Shown in pieces: positions 50,678 to 59,195 of a stretch of DNA of 64,000 nucleotides (its first letter is position 1; every line of letters begins with the position of its first letter). The translations under genes were made by a program, and so were the position numbers. The notes under the pieces are model-generated. The model made no database searches. It had not been told where the DNA came from and worked only from the letters and a program-made list of their open reading frames with translations. Origin of the DNA: CALKXV01 sp964632495 (GTDB lineage: Bacteria; Pseudomonadota; Alphaproteobacteria; Rhodobacterales; Rhodobacteraceae); NCBI GenBank assembly GCA_964632495.1, contig CAZWDS010000007.1, forward strand, positions 1 through 64,000, given 5' to 3'.

Positions 50678-51085
50678 ATTGGCTTTCTCAGCACGCGTCT
50701 GGACCTGCCCGGTGGGGCAAGCGCCTTTAGAGTGCTGTTATTTAGGGCGAAAAGACGCTGCTGGCCCATAGCAAAACCACCCGTCAGGGACGGGTCAGCC
50801 TGATTGCTATTCCACGCGCGCGTCATCGCGGTTCTTCTCCGACACCTCTAAAGGGTGCCCGTTCAAGGCCCGGGGGCGTGGAGTTTTCCCGCCCGCCCGG
50901 GCAATTCCAGTTGCCCTACAGAAGGGCGGATATCCGGACCAGCGACCGAAAACAAACGGCTAACTCTCTGGAACGGCGAAACTTTTTGGGGCGCGCTTCG
51001 CAAATAGATCAAGCGTGCCTTGCACGTAACATAAGGTGTTGCACACTCACATTACAATGGCGAATTTTCGAAATTCCACTAACAA
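50678..51085 (-). promoter_or_regulatory. long structured 5' leader of rne
   Basis: About 400 bases without a gene precede rne. Strong hairpins are present: ACCCGTC-AGG-GACGGGT (50779-50795) and GGGCAA-TTCCAG-TTGCCC (50899-50916), with further GC-rich segments between. A frame starting at 50826 behind GGAGAAG runs past the rne start. Long leaders allow RNase E to regulate its own mRNA in other bacteria, so an autoregulatory leader is plausible. Confidence 0.5.
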
Positions 51086-51673
51086 CTAGGGTTTTGCGTT
51101 TTCCGCGCACACCCGTCCCAATACCGCATTCGGCCAAGGACAAAGAAGATCACCGAGGTATCGGCTCTCAGCGTGGAAATCGCCCGTTGGCCTGTCCGTG
51201 CGTTCAAATGGGTGAAATGGCAGCAAGAAAGCCTGATCTTTGTGGATAAATGTCAGAATTTCGGGCGTCCAAACATCAAGCGGCTTCCCCCAACTCGTTG
51301 GCGCGACATAGGTTAAGATCCGGATGTGCTTCGTTGAGACATCCTTTGGAACATAACTTGGGACGAAATCTGCAAAGCCCCAGGGATCATACCGAATTGC
51401 AATCACCTCAGCCGTCAGAACGGTTTCAAGCGCAACAGCACGTTCAATCGTCTTATGCCTGTCCAAAACAACGTCAAACGCTTCAGAGTCTGGTGGAAAA
51501 ACGCCCGTGTCACCCAAAACCCGATGTACCTCGCGGGACGCGCTGACAAGGGTCACACGGTCCGCTTCGCCATATCTCAACATCCATTTGCAAAGATCGG
51601 TGCACGCCCGCCCCACCACGACAACATGCTTTCCCGCAACGTCGAGGGTCTCTGATCGGATCTCGGCATCCAT
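51086..51673 (-). CDS. conserved hypothetical protein, Rossmann-like N-terminus
   Basis: 195 residues from the ATG at 51673. A GTG start at 51721 would overlap the start of the divergent transpeptidase gene by 27 bases and is less likely. The strand-turn-helix segment VAGKHVVVVGRACTDLCKWM resembles a nucleotide-binding beta-alpha unit, and the following strands (RVTLVSASREVHRVL) would fit a small Rossmann domain. No motif names a function. It lies upstream of the rne leader on the same strand. Confidence 0.65.
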   Translation of the reverse strand: MDAEIRSETLDVAGKHVVVVGRACTDLCKWMLRYGEADRVTLVSASREVHRVLGDTGVFPPDSEAFDVVLDRHKTIERAVALETVLTAEVIAIRYDPWGFADFVPSYVPKDVSTKHIRILTYVAPTSWGKPLDVWTPEILTFIHKDQAFLLPFHPFERTDRPTGDFHAESRYLGDLLCPWPNAVLGRVCAENAKP

Positions 51674-51694
51674 AAGTGCGGTCTTATCCGCGCC

Positions 51695-52357
51695 ATGAGA
51701 CGCTTGGTCGATCAAAGGCACACCGACGCCCAGAATTACGACGACCGCGTGAAACCCGATTTAACGCGCGACCTAGAAGCCCTCGACCTCTCCTTCGGCG
51801 CTCCGGTTTATCTGCGCGTTTTTAAGGAAGAGCGCATGTTGGAACTCTGGGTCAAAGGCGATCAGCGCTTTGTGTTGTTTCGCGAATACCCGATCTGCAA
51901 TTATTCAGGCAATCTTGGCCCGAAATTGAAAGAAGGCGACCGGCAATCACCCGAGGGCTTCTATCAAGTTGACCGCAACGCTCTGAACCCCAACAGCAGC
52001 TATCACCTCTCTTTCAACCTCGGATTCCCAAACGCCTTTGATCGCGCTCATGACCGAACAGGCAGTTTCCTCATGATCCACGGCGCTTGCGCCTCAATTG
52101 GATGTTACGCGATGACGGACGCAGGGATTGAAGAAATCTACGTTCTGGTAGAAGCGGCTCTCAACGCGGGTCAAAGCCAAGTGCCGGTTCACGCTTTTCC
52201 GTTCCGCATGACAAAAGCCCGACTGGCAACAGAAACCGAAAACCGCTGGCACGGGTTCTGGCAAGGGTTGAAGACTGGCTACGACGCTTTCGAAGCCAAT
52301 GGCGTACCGCCCCAAATCACCGTAACAAACGGGAGGTACCGCATTGCAGGCAATTAG
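51695..52357 (+). CDS. L,D-transpeptidase (YkuD family, YafK-like)
   Basis: 220 residues. The catalytic motif is MIHGACASIGCYAMTD: His129 and Cys137 in the HGxCxSxGC form typical of YafK-type murein transpeptidases. An upstream YkuD strand pattern (PVYLRVFKEERMLELWVKGD) and the GDRQSPEGFYQVD segment also fit. The enzymes form 3-3 cross-links or release lipoproteins and wall anchors. Odd: no signal peptide is visible at the N-terminus, and no in-frame upstream start adds one, although the family works in the periplasm. A two-hairpin element follows 17 bases after the stop. Confidence 0.85.
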   Translation: MRRLVDQRHTDAQNYDDRVKPDLTRDLEALDLSFGAPVYLRVFKEERMLELWVKGDQRFVLFREYPICNYSGNLGPKLKEGDRQSPEGFYQVDRNALNPNSSYHLSFNLGFPNAFDRAHDRTGSFLMIHGACASIGCYAMTDAGIEEIYVLVEAALNAGQSQVPVHAFPFRMTKARLATETENRWHGFWQGLKTGYDAFEANGVPPQITVTNGRYRIAGN

Positions 52358-52371
52358 CACCTTCTTCTTGG

Positions 52372-52438
52372 TTTAAATATGCTGGGGGAGTGTGAGGGGG
52401 CAAAGCCCCCTCGCCAGTCGCGACGCCGTCAGGCGGCG
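52372..52438 (+). repeat. two-hairpin intergenic element, copy D (3' of the L,D-transpeptidase gene)
   Basis: TTTAAATATGCTGGGGG is followed by GAGGGGGC-AAA-GCCCCCTC (52394-52412) and CGCCG-TCAGG-CGGCG (52424-52438). It lies between convergent genes, five bases before the dctD-like stop. Confidence 0.75.
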
Positions 52439-52442
52439 CAAA

Positions 52443-53777
52443 TCAAAGATAGTCCGAGCGCTGCAGACCGTACTTTGCCATCTTCTCGTTCAGGGTCCGG
52501 CGCGGCAAGCAAAGCTCTTCCATCACGTTCACAATCGAGCCGCGATGGCGCCGCATCGTGTTGTCGATCAACATGCGCTCAAAGGCCTCCACGTATTCTT
52601 TCAAGGGCTTTCCTTCGGTGGTCACCGTAACGTCAGCCGCCTCTTCGTTGTCGGCCATCAAAAGCGACGCAATGGTGCCGGACCCACGACGCGATTGAAG
52701 CACAGCGCGTTCGGCGATGTTGATCAGCTGACGGATATTGCCGGGCCACGGAGCCTGCAACAATTGAGCCGCTTCCTGAGCGCTGACTTCCGGTGTTTCG
52801 CAGCCATATTCATCCGCATATTGATCCGAGAACTGTTGGAACAGCATGAGGATGTCTTCGCCGCGCTGACGCAAAGGCGGCAGCGTGATCTTCATGGCCG
52901 CCAAGCGATAGAACAGGTCAGGACGCAGCGCGTCTTCGCAGGTGCGACCGGCCTCTTGCAGGTTGCAGATCGCCACGATGCGGGTTTCAGCGGGTGTGCC
53001 CTGATCGTTCATCCAGCTCAGCAGGCGCGCTTGCAGTGGCTGGGGAAGCGCTTCGATGTCCTCCAGAACCAGCGTACCGCCCCGGGCCTCTTCCAAAAGC
53101 GGCAATTGCCCGCCCTCTTCCATAGGTCCAAACAATTGAGCCGCCAAAGCCTCTTCTTCTTGTGCGGCACAGGAAAACAGCACGAACTTCTTACCCGCCT
53201 TCGCACCAACTGCGTGCAGGGCGTGGGCGACCAGCGTTTTACCGGTACCGGTTTCACCTTCGATCAGCACGTGACCATCGGCTTGCCCCAAATCGAGAAT
53301 GTCCTCGCGCAAACGCTCCATGACCGGCGATGCGCCGATCAGCTTTTGCATGAGGCCCGTGCCGTCCGACAATTCACGGCGCAGGGCGCGGTTGTCCAAT
53401 GTCAGGCGGCGCGCATTGGCAGCTCGCTTGGTCAACTCGGTCATCTTGTCCGGGTTGAACGGCTTTTCCAGAAAATCAAAAGCGCCGACCTGCATCGCCT
53501 CGACCGCCATCGGCACATCGCCGTGGCCAGTGATCATGATGACAGGCAACGCGCTGTCGACGCTCATCAGACGCTTCAAAAAACCCATACCATCCATGCC
53601 GGGCATCTTGATATCGCTGACCACAACACCCGGAAAATCGGGGGTCAAAGCCTTCAGCGCATCCTCGGCGCTTCCATAGGTTTCTGTGTCAAAGCCCGAC
53701 AATGCCAACCACTGACTTATGGATTGGCGCATGTCTTGCTCGTCGTCGACAATGGCGACCTTCATTGCCTGCGTCAT
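52443..53777 (-). CDS. dctD: DctD-like response regulator, sigma-54 activator family without GAFTGA
   Basis: 444 residues from MTQAMKVAIVDDEQDMRQSI at 53777; a longer upstream frame would run into dctB and is rejected. Receiver domain: acidic DDE pair and phospho-acceptor Asp in VVVSDIKMPGMDG. AAA+ domain: Walker A IEGETGTGKTLVAHAL and the arginine-finger region DLFYRLAAMKITLPPLRQRG. C-terminal Fis-type helix-turn-helix: NVMEELCLPRRTLNEKMAKY. Odd points: the GAFTGA loop that contacts sigma-54 is missing (the stretch reads LFGPMEEGGQLPLLEEARGG), and Walker B reads VLEDIE where relatives have FLDEIE. It pairs with the upstream dctB-like kinase. Confidence 0.88.
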   Translation of the reverse strand: MTQAMKVAIVDDEQDMRQSISQWLALSGFDTETYGSAEDALKALTPDFPGVVVSDIKMPGMDGMGFLKRLMSVDSALPVIMITGHGDVPMAVEAMQVGAFDFLEKPFNPDKMTELTKRAANARRLTLDNRALRRELSDGTGLMQKLIGASPVMERLREDILDLGQADGHVLIEGETGTGKTLVAHALHAVGAKAGKKFVLFSCAAQEEEALAAQLFGPMEEGGQLPLLEEARGGTLVLEDIEALPQPLQARLLSWMNDQGTPAETRIVAICNLQEAGRTCEDALRPDLFYRLAAMKITLPPLRQRGEDILMLFQQFSDQYADEYGCETPEVSAQEAAQLLQAPWPGNIRQLINIAERAVLQSRRGSGTIASLLMADNEEAADVTVTTEGKPLKEYVEAFERMLIDNTMRRHRGSIVNVMEELCLPRRTLNEKMAKYGLQRSDYL

Positions 53778-53793
53778 GGTCTTAACTCCAAAG

Positions 53794-55539
53794 TTACTCC
53801 GCAGCTTCGGACTTTGCCGAAGCCAGCGGCAAGGTGATTTCAAACACTGCCCCACCGTCACTGCCATTTCGGGCAGTCAGACGGCCGCCAAGGTCGTTTA
53901 CGATACCAGAAGAAATGGCAAGGCCCAGTCCGACCCCGTCGCCCGGCGCTTTCGTAGTATAGAAGGGTTCAAACAAATTCTCGAGGTCTTCGATACCCGA
54001 ACCGTTGTCCCGAACCGTAATCAGCACTTCATCGCCAACCGTCAGCAAAATTTTGACGATTGGGTCGGCCGTGGCTTTCGTGGCGTCAAGCGCGTTGCGC
54101 AAAAGGTTCACCAGCACCTGTTCCAAGCGGATGCGATCAGCTTCGATGATCACAGGATCGCGCGGCAAAGAGGCATCGATTTCGATGTCACCCCGGCGCA
54201 ATTGGGGCTCCATCATCGACAAGGCCGAGGACACGCTTTTCCTTGCATCTATGGCTTCAAATGCTGTTCCGCCCTTCCTGGCATAGGATTTGAGCTGTCT
54301 TGTGATAGCACCCATACGCTCGATCAGATCGTCAATCCGCTGGAACGAGGACAAGGCTTCGTCGGATCGGCGGCGTTGCAGCAATAACTTGGCACCTGCG
54401 AGATAGGTTTTCATGGCAGCCAGAGGCTGGTTCAATTCGTGACTGACCGCCGCCGACATTTCGCCCAAAGCGGCCAGTTTCGAGGATTGCTGCAATGTTT
54501 GTTCAGCCACTTCGAGGTGTCTTTCGGCCTTTTCCCGTTCGGCAATTTCTCGCTGCAGCGCAATGTTAAGCTGGCGGAGTTCAGCCGATTCTCGCTGGAA
54601 AAATCTGAGACGCGACGTCGCTTTGCGGCTGACAAAATAGAAAACCAAGGTCATGAGAATCGCGATCCCCATGATTTCCAGCGCCAACACGGCATTCACC
54701 CGCTCGCGCACACCTGCGTAGGTGGTGAAGGATGTGATCTGCCAGCCTTGAAAGCCGATCCGCGCTTCTTGCCGCATAACGGCCTCGCCCTGTAAATAGG
54801 CATCCGCGGGCAAAGCGCCCCAACGGGCCGTCGCGCGGAAGGCGCGTTCGATGGCCGACTGCGCGGGGCGGACCGAAAGCGCATTTTCCTCGTTCAGTCC
54901 GCGCCAACGCGCTTCGGTGGACAGAATGATGGTGTCTTCGCTGTCGGCCACGATGACCGCGTCCGTGAACCCGGCCCAGGAGCTTTCGAATTTTTTTAGG
55001 TCGACCTCGACCATGATGACGCCGATCAATTCACCTTGGGCTTCGATCTTGCGTGAATAGGCAAAGACACGAGTGCCGGACTCCAGAAGGCTTGTGGTAA
55101 AAACAGTATCGTTCGAGCGCGTCGCCTCAATGTAATAAGGCTCGGCCCGATGGATCGAACTGATCAAAGCCCGGTCCGTCGCAGCCACCGCACGGCCATC
55201 ACGGTCCATCAGCAACATGCCCTCGGCGGCAATTTCGTCTCGGTACTCGATCAGACGTTGGGAACTTTGCGAAAAGTCACCGGAATTCAATGCGCCGATC
55301 AACGTCGGATCCCGCGCCAAAAGCTGCGGCACAATCTGGTTTCGCTGAAGCTCACTTAAGATGTTGCCCGAATAAAGTGCCAGCCGCACCTCGGCCCGCG
55401 ACCGGGTGGTTTCGGTGAAACGGTCGGTCAGAAAAACATTGGTCCACCACACCAGTGCGGCCCCGGCCAAAATCAAAATCACCATGACAAGCCTGCCGCG
55501 CCAAGGCCGACCGCTTGTCTTCTCGGTTACATCACTCAT
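53794..55539 (-). CDS. dctB: DctB-like membrane sensor histidine kinase
   Basis: 581 residues. It has two membrane segments (LVMVILILAGAALVWWTNVF and ALEIMGIAILMTLVFYFVS) around a periplasmic double-PAS (dCache-type) sensor of about 265 residues. A coiled coil and the HisKA domain follow, with the phospho-acceptor His in AAVSHELNQPLAAMKTY. The ATPase has N, G1 and G2 boxes in NLLRNALDA, RDNGSGIED and GDGVGLGLAISSGIV. DctB proteins sense C4-dicarboxylates and drive transporter expression, but no dctPQM or dctA gene is in the window, so the ligand is inferred. The regulator gene follows after 16 bases. Confidence 0.9.
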   Translation of the reverse strand: MSDVTEKTSGRPWRGRLVMVILILAGAALVWWTNVFLTDRFTETTRSRAEVRLALYSGNILSELQRNQIVPQLLARDPTLIGALNSGDFSQSSQRLIEYRDEIAAEGMLLMDRDGRAVAATDRALISSIHRAEPYYIEATRSNDTVFTTSLLESGTRVFAYSRKIEAQGELIGVIMVEVDLKKFESSWAGFTDAVIVADSEDTIILSTEARWRGLNEENALSVRPAQSAIERAFRATARWGALPADAYLQGEAVMRQEARIGFQGWQITSFTTYAGVRERVNAVLALEIMGIAILMTLVFYFVSRKATSRLRFFQRESAELRQLNIALQREIAEREKAERHLEVAEQTLQQSSKLAALGEMSAAVSHELNQPLAAMKTYLAGAKLLLQRRRSDEALSSFQRIDDLIERMGAITRQLKSYARKGGTAFEAIDARKSVSSALSMMEPQLRRGDIEIDASLPRDPVIIEADRIRLEQVLVNLLRNALDATKATADPIVKILLTVGDEVLITVRDNGSGIEDLENLFEPFYTTKAPGDGVGLGLAISSGIVNDLGGRLTARNGSDGGAVFEITLPLASAKSEAAE

Positions 55540-55570
55540 GGAACAAGACTAGGGCTTGAAAGGATCAGGC

Positions 55571-56239
55571 TCAAGCATCCACCACGGCATCGGCCAAGGC
55601 GCGGAACATTTGAGTGCCATCCGTCATTCCGACGGCGGGGTCTGCCGCGCGTTCAGGGTGCGGCATCAAGCCAAGGACCCGGCGGTTGGCCGACAAAATC
55701 CCTGCGATCCGATCAACCGAGCCGTTCAGATCATTTGCATAGCGAAACGCGATCCGATCCTCATCCGCCAAAGCAGCCCGAATATCGTCGGTCGCCTGAT
55801 AGTTGCCGTCATGGTGCGCGACCGGATAAGTGACCATGCTGCCCACGTCGTAGCTTTGGGTGAAATCAGATGCAGCCGTCGCAATTTCAAGCTCAACGGA
55901 GCGGCAGATAAATTTCAGCCCAGCGTTGCGCATCAAGGCACCGGGCAGAAGCCCCGTTTCCAAAAGCACCTGAAATCCGTTGCAAATCCCAATGGCATAG
56001 CCGCCCGCGTCCACATGGGCTTTCAAAGCTGCAACAATCGGTGACCGGGCCGCAATCGCACCGCAGCGCAGGTAATCACCAAAGGAAAACCCACCCGGAA
56101 CGCCGACAATATCGACACCCTTTGGAAGCTTGGTTTCCTTGTGCCAGACCATGTCGACATCAAACCCCGCGTTGCGGAAGGCAACAGCAAGGTCACGGTC
56201 ACAGTTCGATCCGGGGAAAACGAGAACGGCAGCTTTCAT
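55571..56239 (-). CDS. purQ: phosphoribosylformylglycinamidine synthase, glutaminase subunit
   Basis: 222 residues from the ATG at 56239 (AGAGGAG ahead). It is a class I glutamine amidotransferase: catalytic Cys in YAIGICNGFQVL, His and Glu of the triad in GLMPHPERAADP. The small separate PurQ fits the three-part PurL-PurS-PurQ complex, which converts FGAR to FGAM in purine synthesis. It supplies ammonia from glutamine. Here it is separated from purS by an alcohol dehydrogenase-like gene, which is unusual. dctB starts 31 bases downstream. Confidence 0.96.
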   Translation of the reverse strand: MKAAVLVFPGSNCDRDLAVAFRNAGFDVDMVWHKETKLPKGVDIVGVPGGFSFGDYLRCGAIAARSPIVAALKAHVDAGGYAIGICNGFQVLLETGLLPGALMRNAGLKFICRSVELEIATAASDFTQSYDVGSMVTYPVAHHDGNYQATDDIRAALADEDRIAFRYANDLNGSVDRIAGILSANRRVLGLMPHPERAADPAVGMTDGTQMFRALADAVVDA

Positions 56240-56398
56240 GGTGTGCGGCTCCTCTTGGGTGGCTTGTCCCTCACTTGCGGCATGTCCGGGCAAAACTCAA
56301 GAGCACGCCGCGCTTTGGTTGGAATTCTTAGCAGTCTTTGGCCTACGCGAAGGAAACCCTAACGCAAGCAGTTCGCCGCCAGCCTCGAAATTCTGACG

Positions 56399-57436
56399 TT
56401 AGCCCTGAAAATCGGTAATGACAGCCACGCCCGGGGGCGTTGGTCCGTTGAAGGCCGCCAGTTCGGCGCTGCAATCTGACAGGCCGACTTCGCGGGCCAC
56501 AATGGGGGTCAGATCGACATGCCCGCTTTCGATCAGCGACAAAAGCGACGGATAGCGATGCGCAGGCATGCCGCGCGTTCCGTAAAGCGCAAGGTTGCCC
56601 ATGTAGACGGTGTTCAGGTTCACCTCTTGCACAGCGTGATGGCCGACGGGCATGCCAACCTGTACGTGACGGCCAAGAGGGCGCAGACACTCAAGGCTTG
56701 CGGCAACGGTCGCCGGAAAACCAAGCGCCTCGATCGAGACATGAGCGCCGCCACCGGTGATGTCTTTTATAGCCGCAGCGCTGTTGCCGTCGCTCGCGTT
56801 GATTGCATGTTCGGCACCCAGAGTTTTGGCATGGGCCAGCTTTTCATCGACAATGTCGGTCACGATGACACGCGCACCAAGAGCGCGAGCCAACAGCATC
56901 GCAGCCAATCCAATGCCGCCCGTTCCATGCACAGCCACCCATTCGCCAGCCTCAACCGCTGCACGCCCGGTCAACGCGTGCCAAGCCGTCGTCACGCGGC
57001 ATCCAAGAGCCGCGGCAAGTGTGGGCGACATGTCTTCGGGTAAGCGCGCCAGATTGTGATCGCGCGGCACGGCGACGTATTCGGCAAACGCTCCGGGCTC
57101 GATGAACCCCGGCAACCGTTGATCGAGACACGTGTTGCTGACGCCTGCGCGGCAGTTTGGGCAAGTGCCACAGGACAGAATAAAGGGTGCGATCAGCTTG
57201 TCGCCAACGGCATAGCTCGCATTGGCTCCCGCCTCGATCACTTCGCCACAATATTCGTGACCGCCAATCTGGCCGGGTTTGACGCGAGGGTGTTCACCGA
57301 CCCAACCGTGCCAATCACTGCGACACACTCCACAAGCCGACACTTTTAGAACAACACCATCAGGCGGACATTCCGGGTCAGGCACGTCTTCGATGGAAAG
57401 CGGTGCGTTGTAGGTGCGCAAGACGGCGGCGCGCAT
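56399..57436 (-). CDS. zinc-dependent alcohol dehydrogenase family protein
   Basis: 345 residues from the ATG that overlaps the purS stop (TGATG). It is an MDR-family enzyme with the catalytic zinc ligands Cys38 (ACGVCRSDWHG), His60 and Glu61 (GGHEYCGEV). The structural zinc knot has four Cys in SCGTCPNCRAGVSNTCLDQ. The coenzyme fold shows VHGTGGIGLAAMLLARALGA, followed by ARVIVTDIVDEK, whose Asp suggests NAD(H). The substrate is unknown. It sits between purS and purQ, which are normally adjacent, so it has probably been inserted into the purine operon. Confidence 0.92.
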   Translation of the reverse strand: MRAAVLRTYNAPLSIEDVPDPECPPDGVVLKVSACGVCRSDWHGWVGEHPRVKPGQIGGHEYCGEVIEAGANASYAVGDKLIAPFILSCGTCPNCRAGVSNTCLDQRLPGFIEPGAFAEYVAVPRDHNLARLPEDMSPTLAAALGCRVTTAWHALTGRAAVEAGEWVAVHGTGGIGLAAMLLARALGARVIVTDIVDEKLAHAKTLGAEHAINASDGNSAAAIKDITGGGAHVSIEALGFPATVAASLECLRPLGRHVQVGMPVGHHAVQEVNLNTVYMGNLALYGTRGMPAHRYPSLLSLIESGHVDLTPIVAREVGLSDCSAELAAFNGPTPPGVAVITDFQG

Positions 57437-57675
57437 CAGATAAACTCGACCTCGTAACGCTCGATCACCGTGTTGGCCAAAAGCGTTTCGCACATTTTTT
57501 CAACTTCAGCCTCGGCCTTTCCAGCGTCGGTTTCGGCCAAATCCAACTCGATCACTTTGCCCTGACGCACCGCGTCCACGCCATCAAATCCAAGCGAACC
57601 AAGCGCGTGACGCACGGCCTCTCCTTGAGGGTCCAGAACACCTGTTTTCAGCATGATGTGAATGCGCGCTTTCAT
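57436..57675 (-). CDS. purS: phosphoribosylformylglycinamidine synthase subunit PurS
   Basis: 79 residues: MKARIHIMLKTGVLDPQGEA, then VRHALGSLGFDGVDAVRQGK and a C-terminal strand VIERYEVEFI. The pattern (short alpha/beta protein with DPQG) is diagnostic for PurS, the small subunit that holds PurL and PurQ together. It overlaps the adh gene by one base. purC lies 200 bases upstream on the same strand. The ammonia made by PurQ passes to PurL through this complex. Confidence 0.95.
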   Translation of the reverse strand: MKARIHIMLKTGVLDPQGEAVRHALGSLGFDGVDAVRQGKVIELDLAETDAGKAEAEVEKMCETLLANTVIERYEVEFI

Positions 57676-57877
57676 TCCAATCTCCCGGCTTTGTTCCTGC
57701 GCACCTATCGCGGAAACTCCAAGGATTGTCCAATCCGAATGCGCGCTTGATGGTCAGACTGCGCTTTGAGAAAACCCGCGTTCGCAAATTGATGTCCGGC
57801 AAAATTGGCCCGGGGCACCGGGACGCGTTCATTGCAAAAAGAAGCCCCTTGAAGCCCGGGCTGCAACTGAACTCAGT

Positions 57878-58639
57878 TCAGTTAATCAGCGTCGGCTTCG
57901 TGGCATGCGAAACATTGGAGGGCAAAACGCCAAGCCGACGGGCAACCTCGGTATAGGCATCCGCCAGATTGCCCAGATCACGCCGAAACACATCTTTGTC
58001 CAGCTTTTCGCCGGTTTCCATATCCCAAAGACGGCAACTGTCCGGACTGATCTCATCGGCGATAATCAAGCGTTGGAAATCTCCATCCCAAACCCGACCA
58101 ATCTCAATCTTGAAATCGACCAGCTTGATCCCGACCGCCAGCATGCATCCAGACATGAAGTCGTTCACCCGCAAAGCCAAGGCCACCATGTCGTCCAGGT
58201 CCTGTTGCGAGGCCCAGCCGAAAGCGATGACATGTTCTTCGGCCACCAAAGGGTCGCCCAGACTGTCGTCTTTCAAACAAAACTCGACAATGGGACGTGG
58301 CAGCAAAGTGCCCTCTTCCAAGCCTAATCGTTGCGACAAGGTCCCTGCGGCATAGTTGCGCACGATCACTTCCAGCGGAATGATTTCGACCGAGCGGATC
58401 AACTGTTCACGCATATTAAGGCGCTTGATGAAATGCGTCGGCACACCGATCTGACTTAGACCGTTCATGAAAAACTCGGACAAGCGGTTGTTCAACACGC
58501 CTTTGCCGTCGATCACGTCTTTCTTTTGTGCGTTAAAGGCTGTCGCATCGTCCTTAAAATACTGCACCAAGGTCCCCGGTTCGGGGCCTTCATACAAAAT
58601 CTTGGCTTTGCCTTCGTAGACTTTCTTACGACGTGCCAT
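57878..58639 (-). CDS. purC: SAICAR synthase
   Basis: 253 residues. The ATP-grasp-like enzyme shows KKVYEGKAKILYEGPEPGTL at the start, then KDDATAFNAQKKDVIDGKGV, the motif LIPLEVIVRNYAAGTLSQRL-type block (residues near 85-105) and VDFKIEIGRVWDGDFQRLII. It joins CAIR and aspartate to give SAICAR in purine synthesis. It is the first gene of the purC-purS-adh-purQ string. The ATG at 58639 is the natural start. Confidence 0.96.
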   Translation of the reverse strand: MARRKKVYEGKAKILYEGPEPGTLVQYFKDDATAFNAQKKDVIDGKGVLNNRLSEFFMNGLSQIGVPTHFIKRLNMREQLIRSVEIIPLEVIVRNYAAGTLSQRLGLEEGTLLPRPIVEFCLKDDSLGDPLVAEEHVIAFGWASQQDLDDMVALALRVNDFMSGCMLAVGIKLVDFKIEIGRVWDGDFQRLIIADEISPDSCRLWDMETGEKLDKDVFRRDLGNLADAYTEVARRLGVLPSNVSHATKPTLIN

Positions 58640-58809
58640 TTAGACCTCGGGAGATGTACCGCTTTTGAGAAATGTTAGCGGATTTCGCGTCTCTTTAGGG
58701 GAAAGCCCGGCTTCGGGCAAGCCAAGCTTGCTGCTTTCCACCTCTTGCGAGAAGCCGCTCGTATGGGCATATGAAGAGAAACCACCCGTTAACCGGAGAT
58801 CAGTGACAC

Positions 58810-59124
58810 ATGTCCAGCTTTGAAGATCGCGAAAACGCCTTTGAAAACAAGTTCGCCCATGACGCCCAGATGCAGTTCAAGGCCGAAGCGCGCCGCAATA
58901 AGCTTTTGGGCCTTTGGGCCGCCGGGCTTTTGGGTAAGTCCGATAACGACGCAAACGCCTATGCGACCGAAGTGGTAAAATCCGACTTTGAAGAAGCGGG
59001 CGACGAAGACGTCTTTCGCAAAGTTGCCGGGGATTTGGGCGACAAAGCATCGGAAGACGACATTCGCGCCAAGATGACTGAACTGATGGCCACCGCCAAA
59101 GCTCAGTTGATGGACGAAACCTGA
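58810..59124 (+). CDS. F1FO-ATPase inhibitor zeta subunit (DUF1476)
   Basis: 104 residues with GGAG ahead of the ATG. The sequence MSSFEDRENAFENKFAHDAQ followed by FKAEARRNKLLGLWAAGLLG is the DUF1476 signature. In Paracoccus denitrificans this family is the zeta subunit, whose N-terminal segment enters the F1 catalytic interface and blocks ATP hydrolysis while allowing synthesis. The whole protein is a four-helix bundle, consistent with the helical pattern here. It is a single gene, divergent from purC. Confidence 0.9.
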   Translation: MSSFEDRENAFENKFAHDAQMQFKAEARRNKLLGLWAAGLLGKSDNDANAYATEVVKSDFEEAGDEDVFRKVAGDLGDKASEDDIRAKMTELMATAKAQLMDET

Positions 59125-59195
59125 TGTCACGTCTCAAACGTTAAGCCGCCGTCAACACCTCACCCCTAGAGTCCCTTCAGGGGCCCTGTATTGGG

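Noticed and set aside
52392..53837. 481-codon open frame opposite the dctD-like gene
   Set aside because: Long but antisense to an unambiguous response regulator; the translation has no recognisable fold.
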